DNA of 64,000 nucleotides from Actinoallomurus spadix (GCF_024055725.1 NZ_JAMXMX010000018.1:93560-157559), one strand, 5' to 3'; shown: positions 25,516-34,877, numbered from the stretch's first letter. The notes: generated by a model not told the origin, from the letters alone. Numbers and translations are program-made.

Positions 25516-26420
25516 GCGCCCCGGCCGGATCGGAGCGGGCGCGCTCCGGCCAGTGGGCGGCCTGGGCGTTCCTCGCCCCCGTCACCGTCTACCTGGCGCT
25601 GTTCTACGCCTACCCCCTCTACCGCAACCTCGATCTCAGCCTGCGGAACTACACCGTGCGCTCGTTCGTGCAGGGCGGCGCCCCCTTCACCGGCGGCCGG
25701 AACTACGGCACCGTCCTGCACGACCCGGTCTTCGGGCCCGCGCTGATGCACACCATGGTGTTCACCCTCGTGTCGCTGGCGTTCCAGTTCACGATCGGCA
25801 TGGCACTGGCCGTGTTCTTCGCCGGGCACTTCCGGCTGTCGGCCACGCTGCGCGCGCTGTTCCTGGTGCCGTGGCTCCTGCCGCTGATCGTGTCGGCGTC
25901 GACGTGGTCCTGGATGCTGAACAGCGACTCCGGCGTGGTGAACGCCGTGCTGCACTGGGTGGGCGTCGCACCCGTCGACTGGCTCACCTCGCCCCGATGG
26001 TCGCTGACCTCGGTGATCATCGCGAACATCTGGATCGGCATCCCATTCAACCTCGTCGTGCTCTACAGCGGCCTGCAGGCGATCCCGGCGTCCCTCTACG
26101 AGGCCGCCGCGCTGGACGGGGCGAACGGCTGGCAGCGGTTCTGGCGGGTGACCTTCCCGCTGCTCCGGCCGGTCTCCGCCATCACCCTGCTCCTCGGCCT
26201 GGTCTACACGCTGAAGGTCTTCGACATCATCTGGATCATGACCAGGGGCGGTCCGGCGGACTCGTCCACGACGTTCGCCACATGGTCCTACCGCCTCGGC
26301 TTCGGCAACCTGCTGCCCGCGTTCGGCCCCGGCGCGGCCGTCGGCAACCTGCTGATCCTGATCGCCCTCATCTTCGGCCTGACCTACATCCGTGTCCAGC
26401 GAAGGCGGCAGCCGGCATGA
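25512..26420 (+). CDS. ABC sugar transporter permease (MalF type)
   Basis: A 302-residue membrane protein with six predicted helices and the EAA loop YEAAALDGANGWQRFWRVTF, which contacts the ATPase. GTG 25512 overlaps the stop of the binding-protein gene by 4 bp (GTGA), so translation is coupled; the frame continues upstream inside that gene without similarity. It pairs with the next permease. Confidence 0.95.
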   Translation: MSAPAGSERARSGQWAAWAFLAPVTVYLALFYAYPLYRNLDLSLRNYTVRSFVQGGAPFTGGRNYGTVLHDPVFGPALMHTMVFTLVSLAFQFTIGMALAVFFAGHFRLSATLRALFLVPWLLPLIVSASTWSWMLNSDSGVVNAVLHWVGVAPVDWLTSPRWSLTSVIIANIWIGIPFNLVVLYSGLQAIPASLYEAAALDGANGWQRFWRVTFPLLRPVSAITLLLGLVYTLKVFDIIWIMTRGGPADSSTTFATWSYRLGFGNLLPAFGPGAAVGNLLILIALIFGLTYIRVQRRRQPA

Positions 26421-27235
26421 CCGCGAAGAGGACCTGGTGGAAGACGGGCGTGGGCCTCCTGCTGACCGCGCTCATGCTCTTCCCCGTCTACTGGATGATC
26501 AACGTGTCCTTCACCAGGGACCAGGACATGCGCAAGGACCCGCCGGACTGGTTCCCGCTGCACGGCACGGTGGAGGGGTACCGCGCCGTCCTCGACCAGC
26601 AGTTGCCGTACCTCGGCACGAGCCTGCTGATCGGCCTGGGCACGGTCGCGCTGACCGTGGTCCTCTCGGCGCCCGCCGGCTACTCGCTGGCCAAGCTGCG
26701 CCCGCGGGGCGGGGGCGCGCTGAGCTTCGTGCTGCTGATCGCGCAGATGATCCCCGGGATCATCATGGCGATGGGGTTCTACGCCATCTACCTCTCCCTC
26801 GGCGTGCTCAACTCCCCGGTGGGCCTCGTCATCGCCGACTCCACGATCGCCGTTCCCTTCGGCGTGCTGATCTTCACGGCCTTCATGTCCGGCATCCCGG
26901 ACGAACTCCTGCAAGCGGCCCGGATCGACGGCGCCGGGAGGCTCCGCGTCTTCTGGTCGATCGTCCTCCCCGTCAGCCGCAACGCGATCGTCACCGTCTC
27001 GCTGTTCGCCTTCCTCTGGGCGTGGTCGGACTTCATCTTCGCGAGCACGCTCGACGGCGGCGGCGACCGCCGGCCGATCACCCTCGGGATCTACCACTAC
27101 ATCGGCAACAACAACCAGCAGTGGAACGCGATCATGGCGACCGCCGTCGTGGCCTCGATCCCCGCGACGGCGCTGCTGATCATCGCGCAACGGTACGTCG
27201 CCGCGGGCGTCACGGCCGGAGCGGTGAAGGACTGA
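26417..27235 (+). CDS. ABC sugar transporter permease (MalG type)
   Basis: A 272-residue membrane protein with six predicted helices and the EAA loop LLQAARIDGAGRLRVFWSIV. ATG 26417 overlaps the stop of the first permease (ATGA). The N-terminal segment MLFPVYWMINVSFT and a C-terminus near AAGVTAGAVKD are typical of MalG-type subunits. It is followed 34 bp later by intracellular hydrolase genes in the same direction. Confidence 0.95.
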   Translation: MTAKRTWWKTGVGLLLTALMLFPVYWMINVSFTRDQDMRKDPPDWFPLHGTVEGYRAVLDQQLPYLGTSLLIGLGTVALTVVLSAPAGYSLAKLRPRGGGALSFVLLIAQMIPGIIMAMGFYAIYLSLGVLNSPVGLVIADSTIAVPFGVLIFTAFMSGIPDELLQAARIDGAGRLRVFWSIVLPVSRNAIVTVSLFAFLWAWSDFIFASTLDGGGDRRPITLGIYHYIGNNNQQWNAIMATAVVASIPATALLIIAQRYVAAGVTAGAVKD

Positions 27236-27269
27236 CGGCCCGGCGCCACGGAAACGAGAGAACCCCTAC

Positions 27270-28991
27270 ATGACGGTCCCGGCCTTCTCCGTCCAGGAGA
27301 TCCCCTTCAGCCACCACGGTTCGTGGTTCGACGTCTCCCCGGTCATCGCGCAGAACGTGTACGCCGACGACCTGCACCTCGTCTCGCACCAGACCGGCAT
27401 GCACCCGATCCTGCGGTTCACGCCCACGGCGGGCGGCGCCCCCGCCCGGACGACGGTCGAGGCGACGCCGAGCCGGCTCACCTGGGTACGGGACGGCGGA
27501 CGCGTCGACCTCGCCTACGAGGGCGCCGACACGCTCCGGCTGCGCGGACGGGGCCTCGGCCTGCGCGTCGGCGCGGCGAGCCCCGAGCTGACGCCCTTCA
27601 GCGGCACCTACCTCTACCGCGACCCCGTCGACGGCGCGTACGTCTTCACCGTCTACGAGACCGGCCGGCGCTACCGGGTGACGGTGCTGTCCGGCCGCGC
27701 CGAGGACACGGCCGGCGTCCAGCGGCTGGGGCACGGCGCGCGCGGCCTTCACCTCACCGGCGACGGCCAACGCTGGGAGGCCGCCATCGAGGAGTTCGAC
27801 AGCGCCCGGCGGCCGTACGCGCCGTCCGCGACGTTCGACCAGGTCACCGCCGCGGCGGAGGCGGAGTTCGCCGCCTTCGCCGACGCCGTCGCGCCGTGGC
27901 GCACCGCCGGCACCCCGGCCGCCGAACTCGCCGCCTACGTGCTCTGGTCCGCCACCGTACGGCCGGCCGGGTTCCTGCGGCGCCCGGCCGTGCTCATGTC
28001 GAAGCACTGGATGGACAAGGTCTGGAGCTGGGACCACTGCTTCAACGCGGTCGCGCTGGCCGCGGGCGCGCCCGAGCTCGCCTGGGACCAGTTCCATCTC
28101 GTCTTCGACCACCAGGACGACGCGGGCGGCCTGCCCGACTCCGTCACCCACTCGGAGGTTCTCTACAACTTCGTGAAACCCCCCATCCACGGCTGGGCCT
28201 TCCGCCGCCTCCGCGAACGCCTTCCCGGTGGCCTCGACCGGTCCCGGCTGTCCCTGGCGTACCGGCGGATCGAGGCGTGGACGAACTTCTGGCTCACCGC
28301 CCGGCGCGCCCCCGGCGAGTCGTTGCCGCACTACCAGCACGGCAACGACAGCGGCTGGGACAACGCCACGACCTTCGACCCGGACCACGTCATCCAGACC
28401 TCGGACCTGGCGGCGTTCCTCGTCCTGCAGATGCGCGAACTCGCCGACCTCGCGACCGAGCTGGGGCGCGCGGACGACGCCGCCGGGTGGCGGCGGGCCG
28501 CCGACCGGATGCGCGACGACCTGCTGCGGCAGCTGTGGACGGGGGAGCGGTTCGTGGCCCGCGCGGTCGGGTCCGGGCGCACGTGGGCCGGGTCCAGCCT
28601 GCTCGACCTCGTGGCGATCGTCCTGGGCGAGGACCTGCCTCCCGAGCCGCGTGCCACGCTCGCCGAACGGATCGAGGCGCACCTCACGCCGTACGGCCTC
28701 GCCTCCGAACTCCCCACCTCCGGCCACTACCGGGCCGACGGGTACTGGCGCGGCCCGATCTGGGCGCCCTCCACCGTGCTGATCGAGGACGGCCTCCGCC
28801 GGGGCGGGCGCACCGGCCTCGCCGACGAGGTGAGCGCCCGCTTCCGCGCGCTCTGCGAGGAATCCGGCTTCGCGGAGAACTTCGACGCCCGGAGCGGCGC
28901 CGGGCTCCGGGATCGTGCCTACACCTGGACCGCGAGCGCCTACCTGATCCTGGCGGAGGCGCACGAACGTCGCCGCGCCGCCGCCTCGTGA
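27270..28991 (+). CDS. Cytoplasmic (alpha/alpha)6-barrel glycoside hydrolase (MGH1/GH63-like)
   Basis: A 573-residue protein with no signal peptide. An N-terminal beta domain (to ~190) leads into a helical barrel with KVWSWDHCFNAVAL, HGNDSGWDNATTFD and GYWRGPIWAPSTV, motifs shared by mannosylglycerate-hydrolase-like and GH63/trehalase-like enzymes. Acidic residues in WSWDH and the GNDSGWDN loop are likely catalytic. Position between the importer and the GH127 gene says it acts on imported oligosaccharides. The exact linkage cannot be assigned. ATG 27270 follows a weak GAGAG site. Confidence 0.85.
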   Translation: MTVPAFSVQEIPFSHHGSWFDVSPVIAQNVYADDLHLVSHQTGMHPILRFTPTAGGAPARTTVEATPSRLTWVRDGGRVDLAYEGADTLRLRGRGLGLRVGAASPELTPFSGTYLYRDPVDGAYVFTVYETGRRYRVTVLSGRAEDTAGVQRLGHGARGLHLTGDGQRWEAAIEEFDSARRPYAPSATFDQVTAAAEAEFAAFADAVAPWRTAGTPAAELAAYVLWSATVRPAGFLRRPAVLMSKHWMDKVWSWDHCFNAVALAAGAPELAWDQFHLVFDHQDDAGGLPDSVTHSEVLYNFVKPPIHGWAFRRLRERLPGGLDRSRLSLAYRRIEAWTNFWLTARRAPGESLPHYQHGNDSGWDNATTFDPDHVIQTSDLAAFLVLQMRELADLATELGRADDAAGWRRAADRMRDDLLRQLWTGERFVARAVGSGRTWAGSSLLDLVAIVLGEDLPPEPRATLAERIEAHLTPYGLASELPTSGHYRADGYWRGPIWAPSTVLIEDGLRRGGRTGLADEVSARFRALCEESGFAENFDARSGAGLRDRAYTWTASAYLILAEAHERRRAAAS

Positions 28992-29050
28992 TGACGCCGG
29001 CCCGTACGAGCGGAGCCGCGACGCGGCACCCACGCGACGAGAGAGCAGGA

Positions 29051-31264
29051 ATGACCGAGATACCGACGCCCGACCGCACCGCCGCCACCTCCGCCGAGCG
29101 TCCGGCCCCGGCACCCGTCGTACCCGGGCCGGGCGCGATCGGCGCGCTGCGGCCCCTGGACCTGGGGCAGGTGCGCCTGCACCCGGACGGCCTCCTCGGC
29201 CGGTGGTGGCGGCGCAACGCGACGGCGACCCTGCCGCACTGCGTGGACCGGCTGCACCGCAGCGGGAACCTCGCGAACCTGCGCGCCGCGGCCGGGGAGA
29301 GCGAGGACGACTTCCGCGGCATGTGGTTCGCCGACTCGGACGTGTACAAGACCCTGGAGGCGGCGGCCTGGCGGCTCGCCTCCCCCATGCCCGGCGACGG
29401 AGCCACTTCGCGGCTCGCCCCCTCCACGCCCGGCGACGACGCCGCCTCGCACCTCGCGTCCTCCCCGCCTGGCGACGACGCCGGACTGCGCGCCTTCGTG
29501 GCGGACACCACCGCCCTGCTGGCCCGAGCCCAGCGGCCGGACGGCTACCTGAACTCCTACTTCACGCTCGTCGAGCCGGACCAGCGGTGGCGTAAGCCGG
29601 ACTGGAGTCACGAGCTGTACTGCGCGGGCCATCTGATCCAGGCCGCGGTCGCCGCCGGCCGGGCCGGTGTGAGCGACGAGCTGGTACGCCTCGCCCGGCG
29701 GCTCGCCGACCTTCTGGTGGAGCGGTTCGGGCCGGGAGGCGTGGAGGAGGTGTGCGGGCACCCGGAGATCGAGACGGCGCTGGTCGAGCTGTACCGGCTG
29801 ACCGGGCACCGGCCGTACCTGGACCTGGCGGCGCGGTTCGTCGACCTGCGCGGTCGGGGCCTGCTGCGGCCCGGCCCGTTCGGCGCGCGCTACTTCCAGG
29901 ACCACGTGCCGCCCCGGGAGGCGCGGGAGGTCGCCGGCCACGCCGTACGGCAGCTCTACCTGCTGGCCGGAGTGGTCGACGTCGCCGTCGAGACCGGCGA
30001 CGAGGAACTGCTCGCGGCGGCGGAGCGGCTGTGGGAGGACGCCTTCCGCACCCGGACGTACGTCACCGGCGCGCACGGCTCCCGGCACCGGGACGAGGCG
30101 TACGGGAGCCCGTACGAGCTCCCGCCCGACCGGGCGTACGGCGAGACGTGCGCGGCGATCGCCAGTGTCCAGTACAACTGGCGGCTGCTCCTGGCCACCG
30201 GTAGGGCGCGGTACGCCGACGAGATGGAACGGGCGTTGTACAACGCCGTCGCGGTCGCCGTGTCCGACGACGGCACGCGGTTCTTCTACTCGAACCCCCT
30301 CCAGGTGCGCACCGGGCACGCGGAGGCCGGCGAGGAGGGCGCCGTCCACCGGCTGCCCTGGTACACCTGCGCCTGCTGCCCGCCCAACATCGCCCGGCTG
30401 ATGGCCTCGCTGCCGGCCTACCTGGCGACCGGCGACGACGACGGCCTGCGGATCCACCTGTACGGCGCGGCCACCGTCGACGCCACCGTGCGCGGCGCGC
30501 CGGTCCAGGTCGCCATGCGCACCGACTATCCCTGGCAGGGCCGCGTCGAGCTGACCGTCACCGCCGAGGGGGCCCGCGCCGGCGGGCCCTGGACGCTCGC
30601 GCTGCGGGTGCCCGCCTGGTGCGCCGCGTACTCCGTCCTCGTCGACGGCGAGCCGGTACGGCTGGAGGCGGTGGACGGCTACCTGCACCTGACCCGGGAC
30701 TGGGCGTCCGGCACCACCTTGGTGCTGGATCTGGACATGCCGGCCCGGTACGTCACCGCGCACCCGAGGGTGGACGCGGTGCGCGGCTGCGTCGCCCTGA
30801 CGCGCGGACCGCTGGTGTACTGCCTGGAGGAGGCGGATCTGCCGGCCGGTGTGGTCCTGGAGGACCTCCGGCTGGACCTGGAGGTCCCGGTCGTCCCGGC
30901 GGTCGCGGACGAGAAGAGCCCACCGGCGGTGCCGGTCACCCTGGTCGCGGGCGGTTCCGCCGCGTGGACCGGGGACACGGCGCTGTACCGGGCCACCGGC
31001 GGCCCGTCCGCCGCGCGCGGCGCCGGTACCGCCCGCCCGTCCGCCGCGTGCGGAGCCGGCACGGTGCGCTCGTTCGCCGGGCAGGGTGACGGCACGGTTC
31101 GCTCGATCGCCGGGCAGGGTGACGGCACGGTTCGCTCGATCGCCGGGCAGGGTGACGGTGCCGGCGGCGGGTCGTTCCCGCTGACGGCGGTCCCGTATCT
31201 GTCGTGGGGCAACCGGGCGGAGGGCGCGATGCGGGTCTGGATCCCCGTGGCGGGCCGGTACTGA
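29051..31264 (+). CDS. GH127 beta-L-arabinofuranosidase-like enzyme with internal repeats
   Basis: A 737-residue cytoplasmic enzyme. Residues equivalent to the GH127 active site of Bifidobacterium HypBA1 are conserved with correct spacing: Glu349 (GSRHRDEAYG), Glu365 and Cys367 (YGETCAAIA), and Cys442/Cys443 (YTCACCPPNIA), which bind zinc and include the nucleophilic Cys. Two repeats are inserted: three 13-residue units at 109-147 and three 11-residue units near 672-703. ATG 29051 is chosen; ATG 28991, overlapping the previous stop, is also possible. It would release L-arabinose inside the cell. Confidence 0.92.
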   Translation: MTEIPTPDRTAATSAERPAPAPVVPGPGAIGALRPLDLGQVRLHPDGLLGRWWRRNATATLPHCVDRLHRSGNLANLRAAAGESEDDFRGMWFADSDVYKTLEAAAWRLASPMPGDGATSRLAPSTPGDDAASHLASSPPGDDAGLRAFVADTTALLARAQRPDGYLNSYFTLVEPDQRWRKPDWSHELYCAGHLIQAAVAAGRAGVSDELVRLARRLADLLVERFGPGGVEEVCGHPEIETALVELYRLTGHRPYLDLAARFVDLRGRGLLRPGPFGARYFQDHVPPREAREVAGHAVRQLYLLAGVVDVAVETGDEELLAAAERLWEDAFRTRTYVTGAHGSRHRDEAYGSPYELPPDRAYGETCAAIASVQYNWRLLLATGRARYADEMERALYNAVAVAVSDDGTRFFYSNPLQVRTGHAEAGEEGAVHRLPWYTCACCPPNIARLMASLPAYLATGDDDGLRIHLYGAATVDATVRGAPVQVAMRTDYPWQGRVELTVTAEGARAGGPWTLALRVPAWCAAYSVLVDGEPVRLEAVDGYLHLTRDWASGTTLVLDLDMPARYVTAHPRVDAVRGCVALTRGPLVYCLEEADLPAGVVLEDLRLDLEVPVVPAVADEKSPPAVPVTLVAGGSAAWTGDTALYRATGGPSAARGAGTARPSAACGAGTVRSFAGQGDGTVRSIAGQGDGTVRSIAGQGDGAGGGSFPLTAVPYLSWGNRAEGAMRVWIPVAGRY
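29375..29491 (+). repeat. In-frame 39-bp tandem repeat in the GH127 gene
   Basis: Three units (29375, 29414, 29453) encode LASPMPGDGATSR, LAPSTPGDDAASH and LASSPPGDDAGLR. They interrupt a conserved helical region between AAAWR and AFVADTTALLARAQ. Confidence 0.9.
31064..31160 (+). repeat. In-frame 33-bp tandem repeat near the GH127 3' end
   Basis: Units begin at 31064, 31097 and 31130, encoding VRSFAGQGDGT, VRSIAGQGDGT and VRSIAGQGDGA. Two older, diverged units lie upstream (GAGTARPSAAC region). They precede the final conserved strand FPLTAVPYLSWGNR. Confidence 0.9.
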
Positions 31265-31332
31265 CCCGCCGTCCCGCGCGTCCCGGTCACGGTGCCGGTC
31301 ATGCGCCGGGCGTTCCGTGCGACGATCGTGTC

Positions 31333-31710
31333 GTGAAAATCCTGATTCGAGTGGTAATCACCGCTGTTGCGCTGTGGGTCGCGACGCTGGTGGTCCACGG
31401 CATCGACGTCACGGCCGCGACGACACCGCGCAAGGTCGGCACCCTGGTCGCCGTCGCGGTGGTGTTCGGCCTGATCAACGGGTTCCTCAAGCCCATCGTC
31501 AAGACCGTGGGGTGCGCGTTCTACGTCCTCACGCTGGGGCTGTTCGCGTTCGTCGTCAACGGGCTGCTGCTGTGGCTGGCGAGCTGGGCGGCGGGCAAGA
31601 TGCACCTGCCGTTCCACGTGTCCGGCTTCTGGGCGGCGGTCTGGGGCGCGATCGTCGTCGGCGTGGTCAGCTGGCTGCTCAACCTGTTCGTCCACGACGA
31701 CCAGGACTGA
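31333..31710 (+). CDS. Phage-holin-like four-helix membrane protein (YvlD family)
   Basis: A 125-residue protein with four hydrophobic helices. It starts MKILIRVVITAVALWVATLV and has the family core VVFGLINGFLKPIVKTV. Despite the family name (phage holin superfamily IV) these are chromosomal membrane proteins of unknown role, often linked to envelope stress. GTG 31333 fits the alignment. It is convergent with the histidine phosphatase 20 bp away. Confidence 0.88.
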   Translation: MKILIRVVITAVALWVATLVVHGIDVTAATTPRKVGTLVAVAVVFGLINGFLKPIVKTVGCAFYVLTLGLFAFVVNGLLLWLASWAAGKMHLPFHVSGFWAAVWGAIVVGVVSWLLNLFVHDDQD

Positions 31711-31730
31711 ACCCCCGGCCGGGCCGCCGG

Positions 31731-32426
31731 TCAGAGGAGGCCGGCGTCCTTGAGGTGGCTCGTGTCGTTGAACGTGACGAGGCGCAGGCCCTCGTCCTCA
31801 CGGGCCCAGACGGTGAGCGAGGCGTTGGCGACGACGGTGCGCTCGATGTCGAGCAGTTCCTCCTCGGAGAGCCGCTCGATGATGTACCTCGTCAGGACGA
31901 CGATCGCGTCGTGCGCGACGACGAGGACCCGGCCGCCGGGGTGCTCCCGGTCCAGGTCGGCGAGCACACTCCGCAGCCGCAGCGCCACGTCCGCCCAGGA
32001 CTCGCCGGCGGGCGGCCGGTAGTAGAACTTCCCGAGCCGGCGCTTGCGCTCCGCCTCCTCGGGGTGACGCGCCTGGACGCCGTGCTGCGTCAGCATGAAC
32101 AGCACGCCGAGCTCACGGTCACGGAGCCGCTCGTCCAGGACGACCGGCGGCGGGCCGGCCAGCTGTTCCAGGGCGAGCCGCGCGGTGTCCCGCGCCCGGA
32201 GGTACGGCGAGCACACCACCGCCGTCGGCCGCTCCTCCGAGGGCAGCGCGGCGAGCCGCCGGCCGAGCGCGGCCGCCTGCTCCCGTCCGAGCTGCGACAG
32301 CGGGACGTCGGCGTCGCGCAGGGTCATGTCGACCGCCTCGAGCCCGCGGGCCGCCGCGTCGTGCGACGCGACGTTCCCGGTGCTCTCGCCGTGCCTGGCC
32401 ATGCCCAGCCACTGGAGGGACCTCAC
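31731..32426 (-). CDS. Histidine phosphatase (phosphoglycerate mutase-like)
   Basis: A 231-residue protein of the RHG superfamily. The phospho-acceptor loop is MARHGESTGNV; a second conserved His is in VLVVAHDAIVVLTRYII, and CSPYLRARDTA is the substrate-binding segment. It could act on small phosphoesters or phosphoproteins. It is 25 bp downstream of the vWA lipoprotein gene in the same direction and is probably co-transcribed with it. Confidence 0.9.
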   Translation of the reverse strand: MRSLQWLGMARHGESTGNVASHDAAARGLEAVDMTLRDADVPLSQLGREQAAALGRRLAALPSEERPTAVVCSPYLRARDTARLALEQLAGPPPVVLDERLRDRELGVLFMLTQHGVQARHPEEAERKRRLGKFYYRPPAGESWADVALRLRSVLADLDREHPGGRVLVVAHDAIVVLTRYIIERLSEEELLDIERTVVANASLTVWAREDEGLRLVTFNDTSHLKDAGLL

Positions 32427-32451
32427 AGCACCGTGACCTTACCCGGACATC

Positions 32452-34128
32452 TCAGGACGCGGGACAGGTCTCCCCGCATGTGAGGCGGATCAGCATCTGC
32501 AGGAACACCTGCTGGACCTGCCGCGGGTCCAGGGTCACGAACGCCTGCCCACCGGTCGCCGCGGCGATCCGCTGCAACGGACCCGGGTCGATGTCGGGCC
32601 CGAACGCGATGGGAACGATCGCCACCGGCCGCATCGGGTCCCCGGCGCGGGCGAGCTCCTTCAGGAGGGTCTGCAGGGAGATCGTACGGCCCGGGTCGTA
32701 GTTCATCCCGTCGGTCAGCACGACGACGACGTTGTTGTGGTCGGGCTGGTAGGTGCGCACGGCCTCCTGGTAGGCGGCCAGCACCGAGTCGTACAGGCCG
32801 GTGCGGCTGCCCGGCACCGGCGCCGCCGCCGCGAAGGAGCGTTCGAGCAGGTCGCGCTGCGTGCCCGTGCCGACCTTGTCGCTGAGGGTACGGAACGGCA
32901 CGATCCGGCGGTAGTCGCGGGCGCCGTCGAGCGCGGTGGAGAACTCCCAGAGCGCGACCTGGGAGTTGTCGCTGAGGATCTTCATCCCCCCGGTGGCGAC
33001 CTTGGCGGTGGCCTGCATGCGCGTGTCCCGGGTCCGCGGGACCGGGTCGCTCATGGAGGGCGAGACGTCGAGGAGGATCAGCATGCGCGCGCCGAGCACC
33101 GTGCGCTGCCACATCTGCAGGACCCGGCCGGCGTTCACCGGATCGGGCGCCGGAAGCCGGTCCGGGGCGCGGGCCACGACGCCGTACCGCTCGTCGAAGC
33201 CGGTGCCGGCCACGCCGTCGGGAGTGCGCAACCCGAGCCCCTGCAGCGCGACGCGGGTCTGGGACTGGGTCAGCGTGGTCTGGAAGTCCTCGACCGTCCT
33301 GGAGCGTTCCCGATCGGCCGTGGTGGAGACGTACGGGAAGTCGAGCGCGAGGGTGCCGCCGTCCGGGTACAGCGCGGATACCCGCGGGGCGTCCCCGGCG
33401 TGCGCGTGCCGCCAGACCGACTGCTCGGACAGGACGACCGCGGTCGGCGGCCCGGAGGCCGCGCCGTCCTGGGCGATCCGCGCGTAGGCGGCCCGCTCGT
33501 CGGGGAGCGCGGTGCCGAGGCCGGAGTAGAGGGTGATGGCGAAGGAGGACAGCCCGTTCCGGCCGGGCCCGGCGGCGTGCTGGGCGAGCAGCAGCGCGCC
33601 GAGACCGGCGGCGTCGGCGGCGGGGTCGAGGAACCGGACCCGGAGGGCGGGCGCCGGGCCGCCGGTCCCGGGCAGCCGGGTGGACAGCAGGAGCCGCCAG
33701 CTCGCGGTGGCGGGCGCGTGATCGCGTGGTACCGCGAGGACCAGGGGCGACATCGCGACCGACGCGCCGGACCCCCGTACGGCGGCGGCACCCGCGCCGG
33801 TGCGGCGGGCGATCGAAAGCCAGAGGGAGGAGTCGGGGATCCACGCGTCGGGGCGGGGCGCGCCGGGCGCGGACCCCTGACCGGACAGGACCGCCGCGAC
33901 ATCGGAGGGCCGCTGCCGATCGATCGTGACGCGGCACGAGTCTCCGGCGTTGTACCGGCGCGCGGCCTGCTCGATCGCCGGGGCGATCGACGGGGCGACC
34001 GCGACGGTGATCGCCCGGCCGCCGCACCGGCTCGGGCCGGAGCCGAGTGCGCAGGCGACGAGGGCGGGCAGCATGACCAGCAGCGTGCCCAGTGCCTTGG
34101 TCCCGGTGGCGCGGCCCGAATAAGGCAT
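32452..34128 (-). CDS. vWA-domain lipoprotein with substrate-binding-like N-terminus
   Basis: A 558-residue exported lipoprotein; the lipobox PALVAC puts the modified Cys at residue 26. Residues ~35-320 resemble a bacterial extracellular solute-binding fold (ITVAVAPSIAPAIEQAARRY). Residues ~345-555 are a von Willebrand A domain with MIDAS motif ILLDVSPSMSD and a later VVVLTDGMNYDPG. Such proteins are thought to mediate metal-dependent protein contacts at the envelope; the ligand is unknown. It is upstream of, and likely in one operon with, the histidine phosphatase. Confidence 0.88.
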   Translation of the reverse strand: MPYSGRATGTKALGTLLVMLPALVACALGSGPSRCGGRAITVAVAPSIAPAIEQAARRYNAGDSCRVTIDRQRPSDVAAVLSGQGSAPGAPRPDAWIPDSSLWLSIARRTGAGAAAVRGSGASVAMSPLVLAVPRDHAPATASWRLLLSTRLPGTGGPAPALRVRFLDPAADAAGLGALLLAQHAAGPGRNGLSSFAITLYSGLGTALPDERAAYARIAQDGAASGPPTAVVLSEQSVWRHAHAGDAPRVSALYPDGGTLALDFPYVSTTADRERSRTVEDFQTTLTQSQTRVALQGLGLRTPDGVAGTGFDERYGVVARAPDRLPAPDPVNAGRVLQMWQRTVLGARMLILLDVSPSMSDPVPRTRDTRMQATAKVATGGMKILSDNSQVALWEFSTALDGARDYRRIVPFRTLSDKVGTGTQRDLLERSFAAAAPVPGSRTGLYDSVLAAYQEAVRTYQPDHNNVVVVLTDGMNYDPGRTISLQTLLKELARAGDPMRPVAIVPIAFGPDIDPGPLQRIAAATGGQAFVTLDPRQVQQVFLQMLIRLTCGETCPAS

Positions 34129-34361
34129 CGGCGGTGTCCGTCCGCTCGTTGACGGCTTCCCGTCACCCGTCGGGAGAATTATCCAGTCCGCGCACGCAAA
34201 TAACGCCTACTTCCGGACATTCCGCCCTCGGGTTGGCGACGAGCCGCATCCCTTACGCCACCGGCGTCCCGGACGTCGCATAACGGCCCGCCAAACACAG
34301 GGTGGCGGCCGTTTCCGGACATAAACAAATAAGGTGACTGAGGCGCGGATTAACGGCTGAC

Positions 34362-34367
34362 TAGACT
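34362..34367 (+). promoter_or_regulatory. -10 box TAGACT, leaderless start
   Basis: TAGACT is 7 nt before GTG 34375 in an AT-richer stretch, with no ribosome binding site. Confidence 0.5.
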
Positions 34368-34374
34368 CTCCATT

Positions 34375-34779
34375 GTGGGACGTCATGTCTCGCCGCAGCG
34401 CAGGAGGTCGCTCCGCGGGGCGACGATCGCCGCCCTCCTCGGGATCGCCGTCCTGGCCGGCGTGCTGGCCTTCGCCGGCCACTCCATCTGGACGCGGGCC
34501 CGTGCGCCGGCGCCGCAGCGGCGCACGACCGCGGCCGTCCCCGCCGCGACCCTCGCGCTGACCGTCACCGGCCCGCGGTGCCGGATCTTCGTCGGCGTTC
34601 CCGGCGGGGACATCCTGGTGAACCGCACCCTCGTGCGCGGCCAGGCGCTTCGCTTCGACGACGCGCGCCTCAACGTGGTGCTGAGCGACGCCGGAGCCGT
34701 CCAGGTGTACGTCAACGGCGTCCGTCGTCCACCCGGCGAGCAGGGCCGGCGCGCCGCCTTCACCGCCGTACGCGGCTGA
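34375..34779 (+). CDS. Membrane-anchored RodZ-tail-like (DUF4115) protein
   Basis: A 134-residue protein with one N-terminal transmembrane helix (about 18-40) and an outer beta-rich domain. The stretch FVGVPGGDILVNRTLVRGQ, then VVLSDAGAVQVYVNGVRRPP, matches the C-terminal domain of RodZ (DUF4115). The cytoplasmic HTH of true RodZ is missing. It may interact with the elongation machinery or wall, but that is inference. It is divergent from the vWA gene and convergent with copC across a strong hairpin. Confidence 0.75.
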   Translation: MGRHVSPQRRRSLRGATIAALLGIAVLAGVLAFAGHSIWTRARAPAPQRRTTAAVPAATLALTVTGPRCRIFVGVPGGDILVNRTLVRGQALRFDDARLNVVLSDAGAVQVYVNGVRRPPGEQGRRAAFTAVRG

Positions 34780-34877
34780 CGTACGCCGCCTCATGCCGAG
34801 CGCGGACTCGTCCGAAGCCGCCGTCTCGCCGGAGGCCGGTCTCGTCGGGGACCGGTGGCGTCGGGGGGCGCAGTGTC

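Noticed and set aside
27323..29050. Upstream extension of the GH127 frame to 27323.
   Set aside because: It runs through the preceding hydrolase in another frame with no protein-like composition; GH127 similarity starts after 29051.
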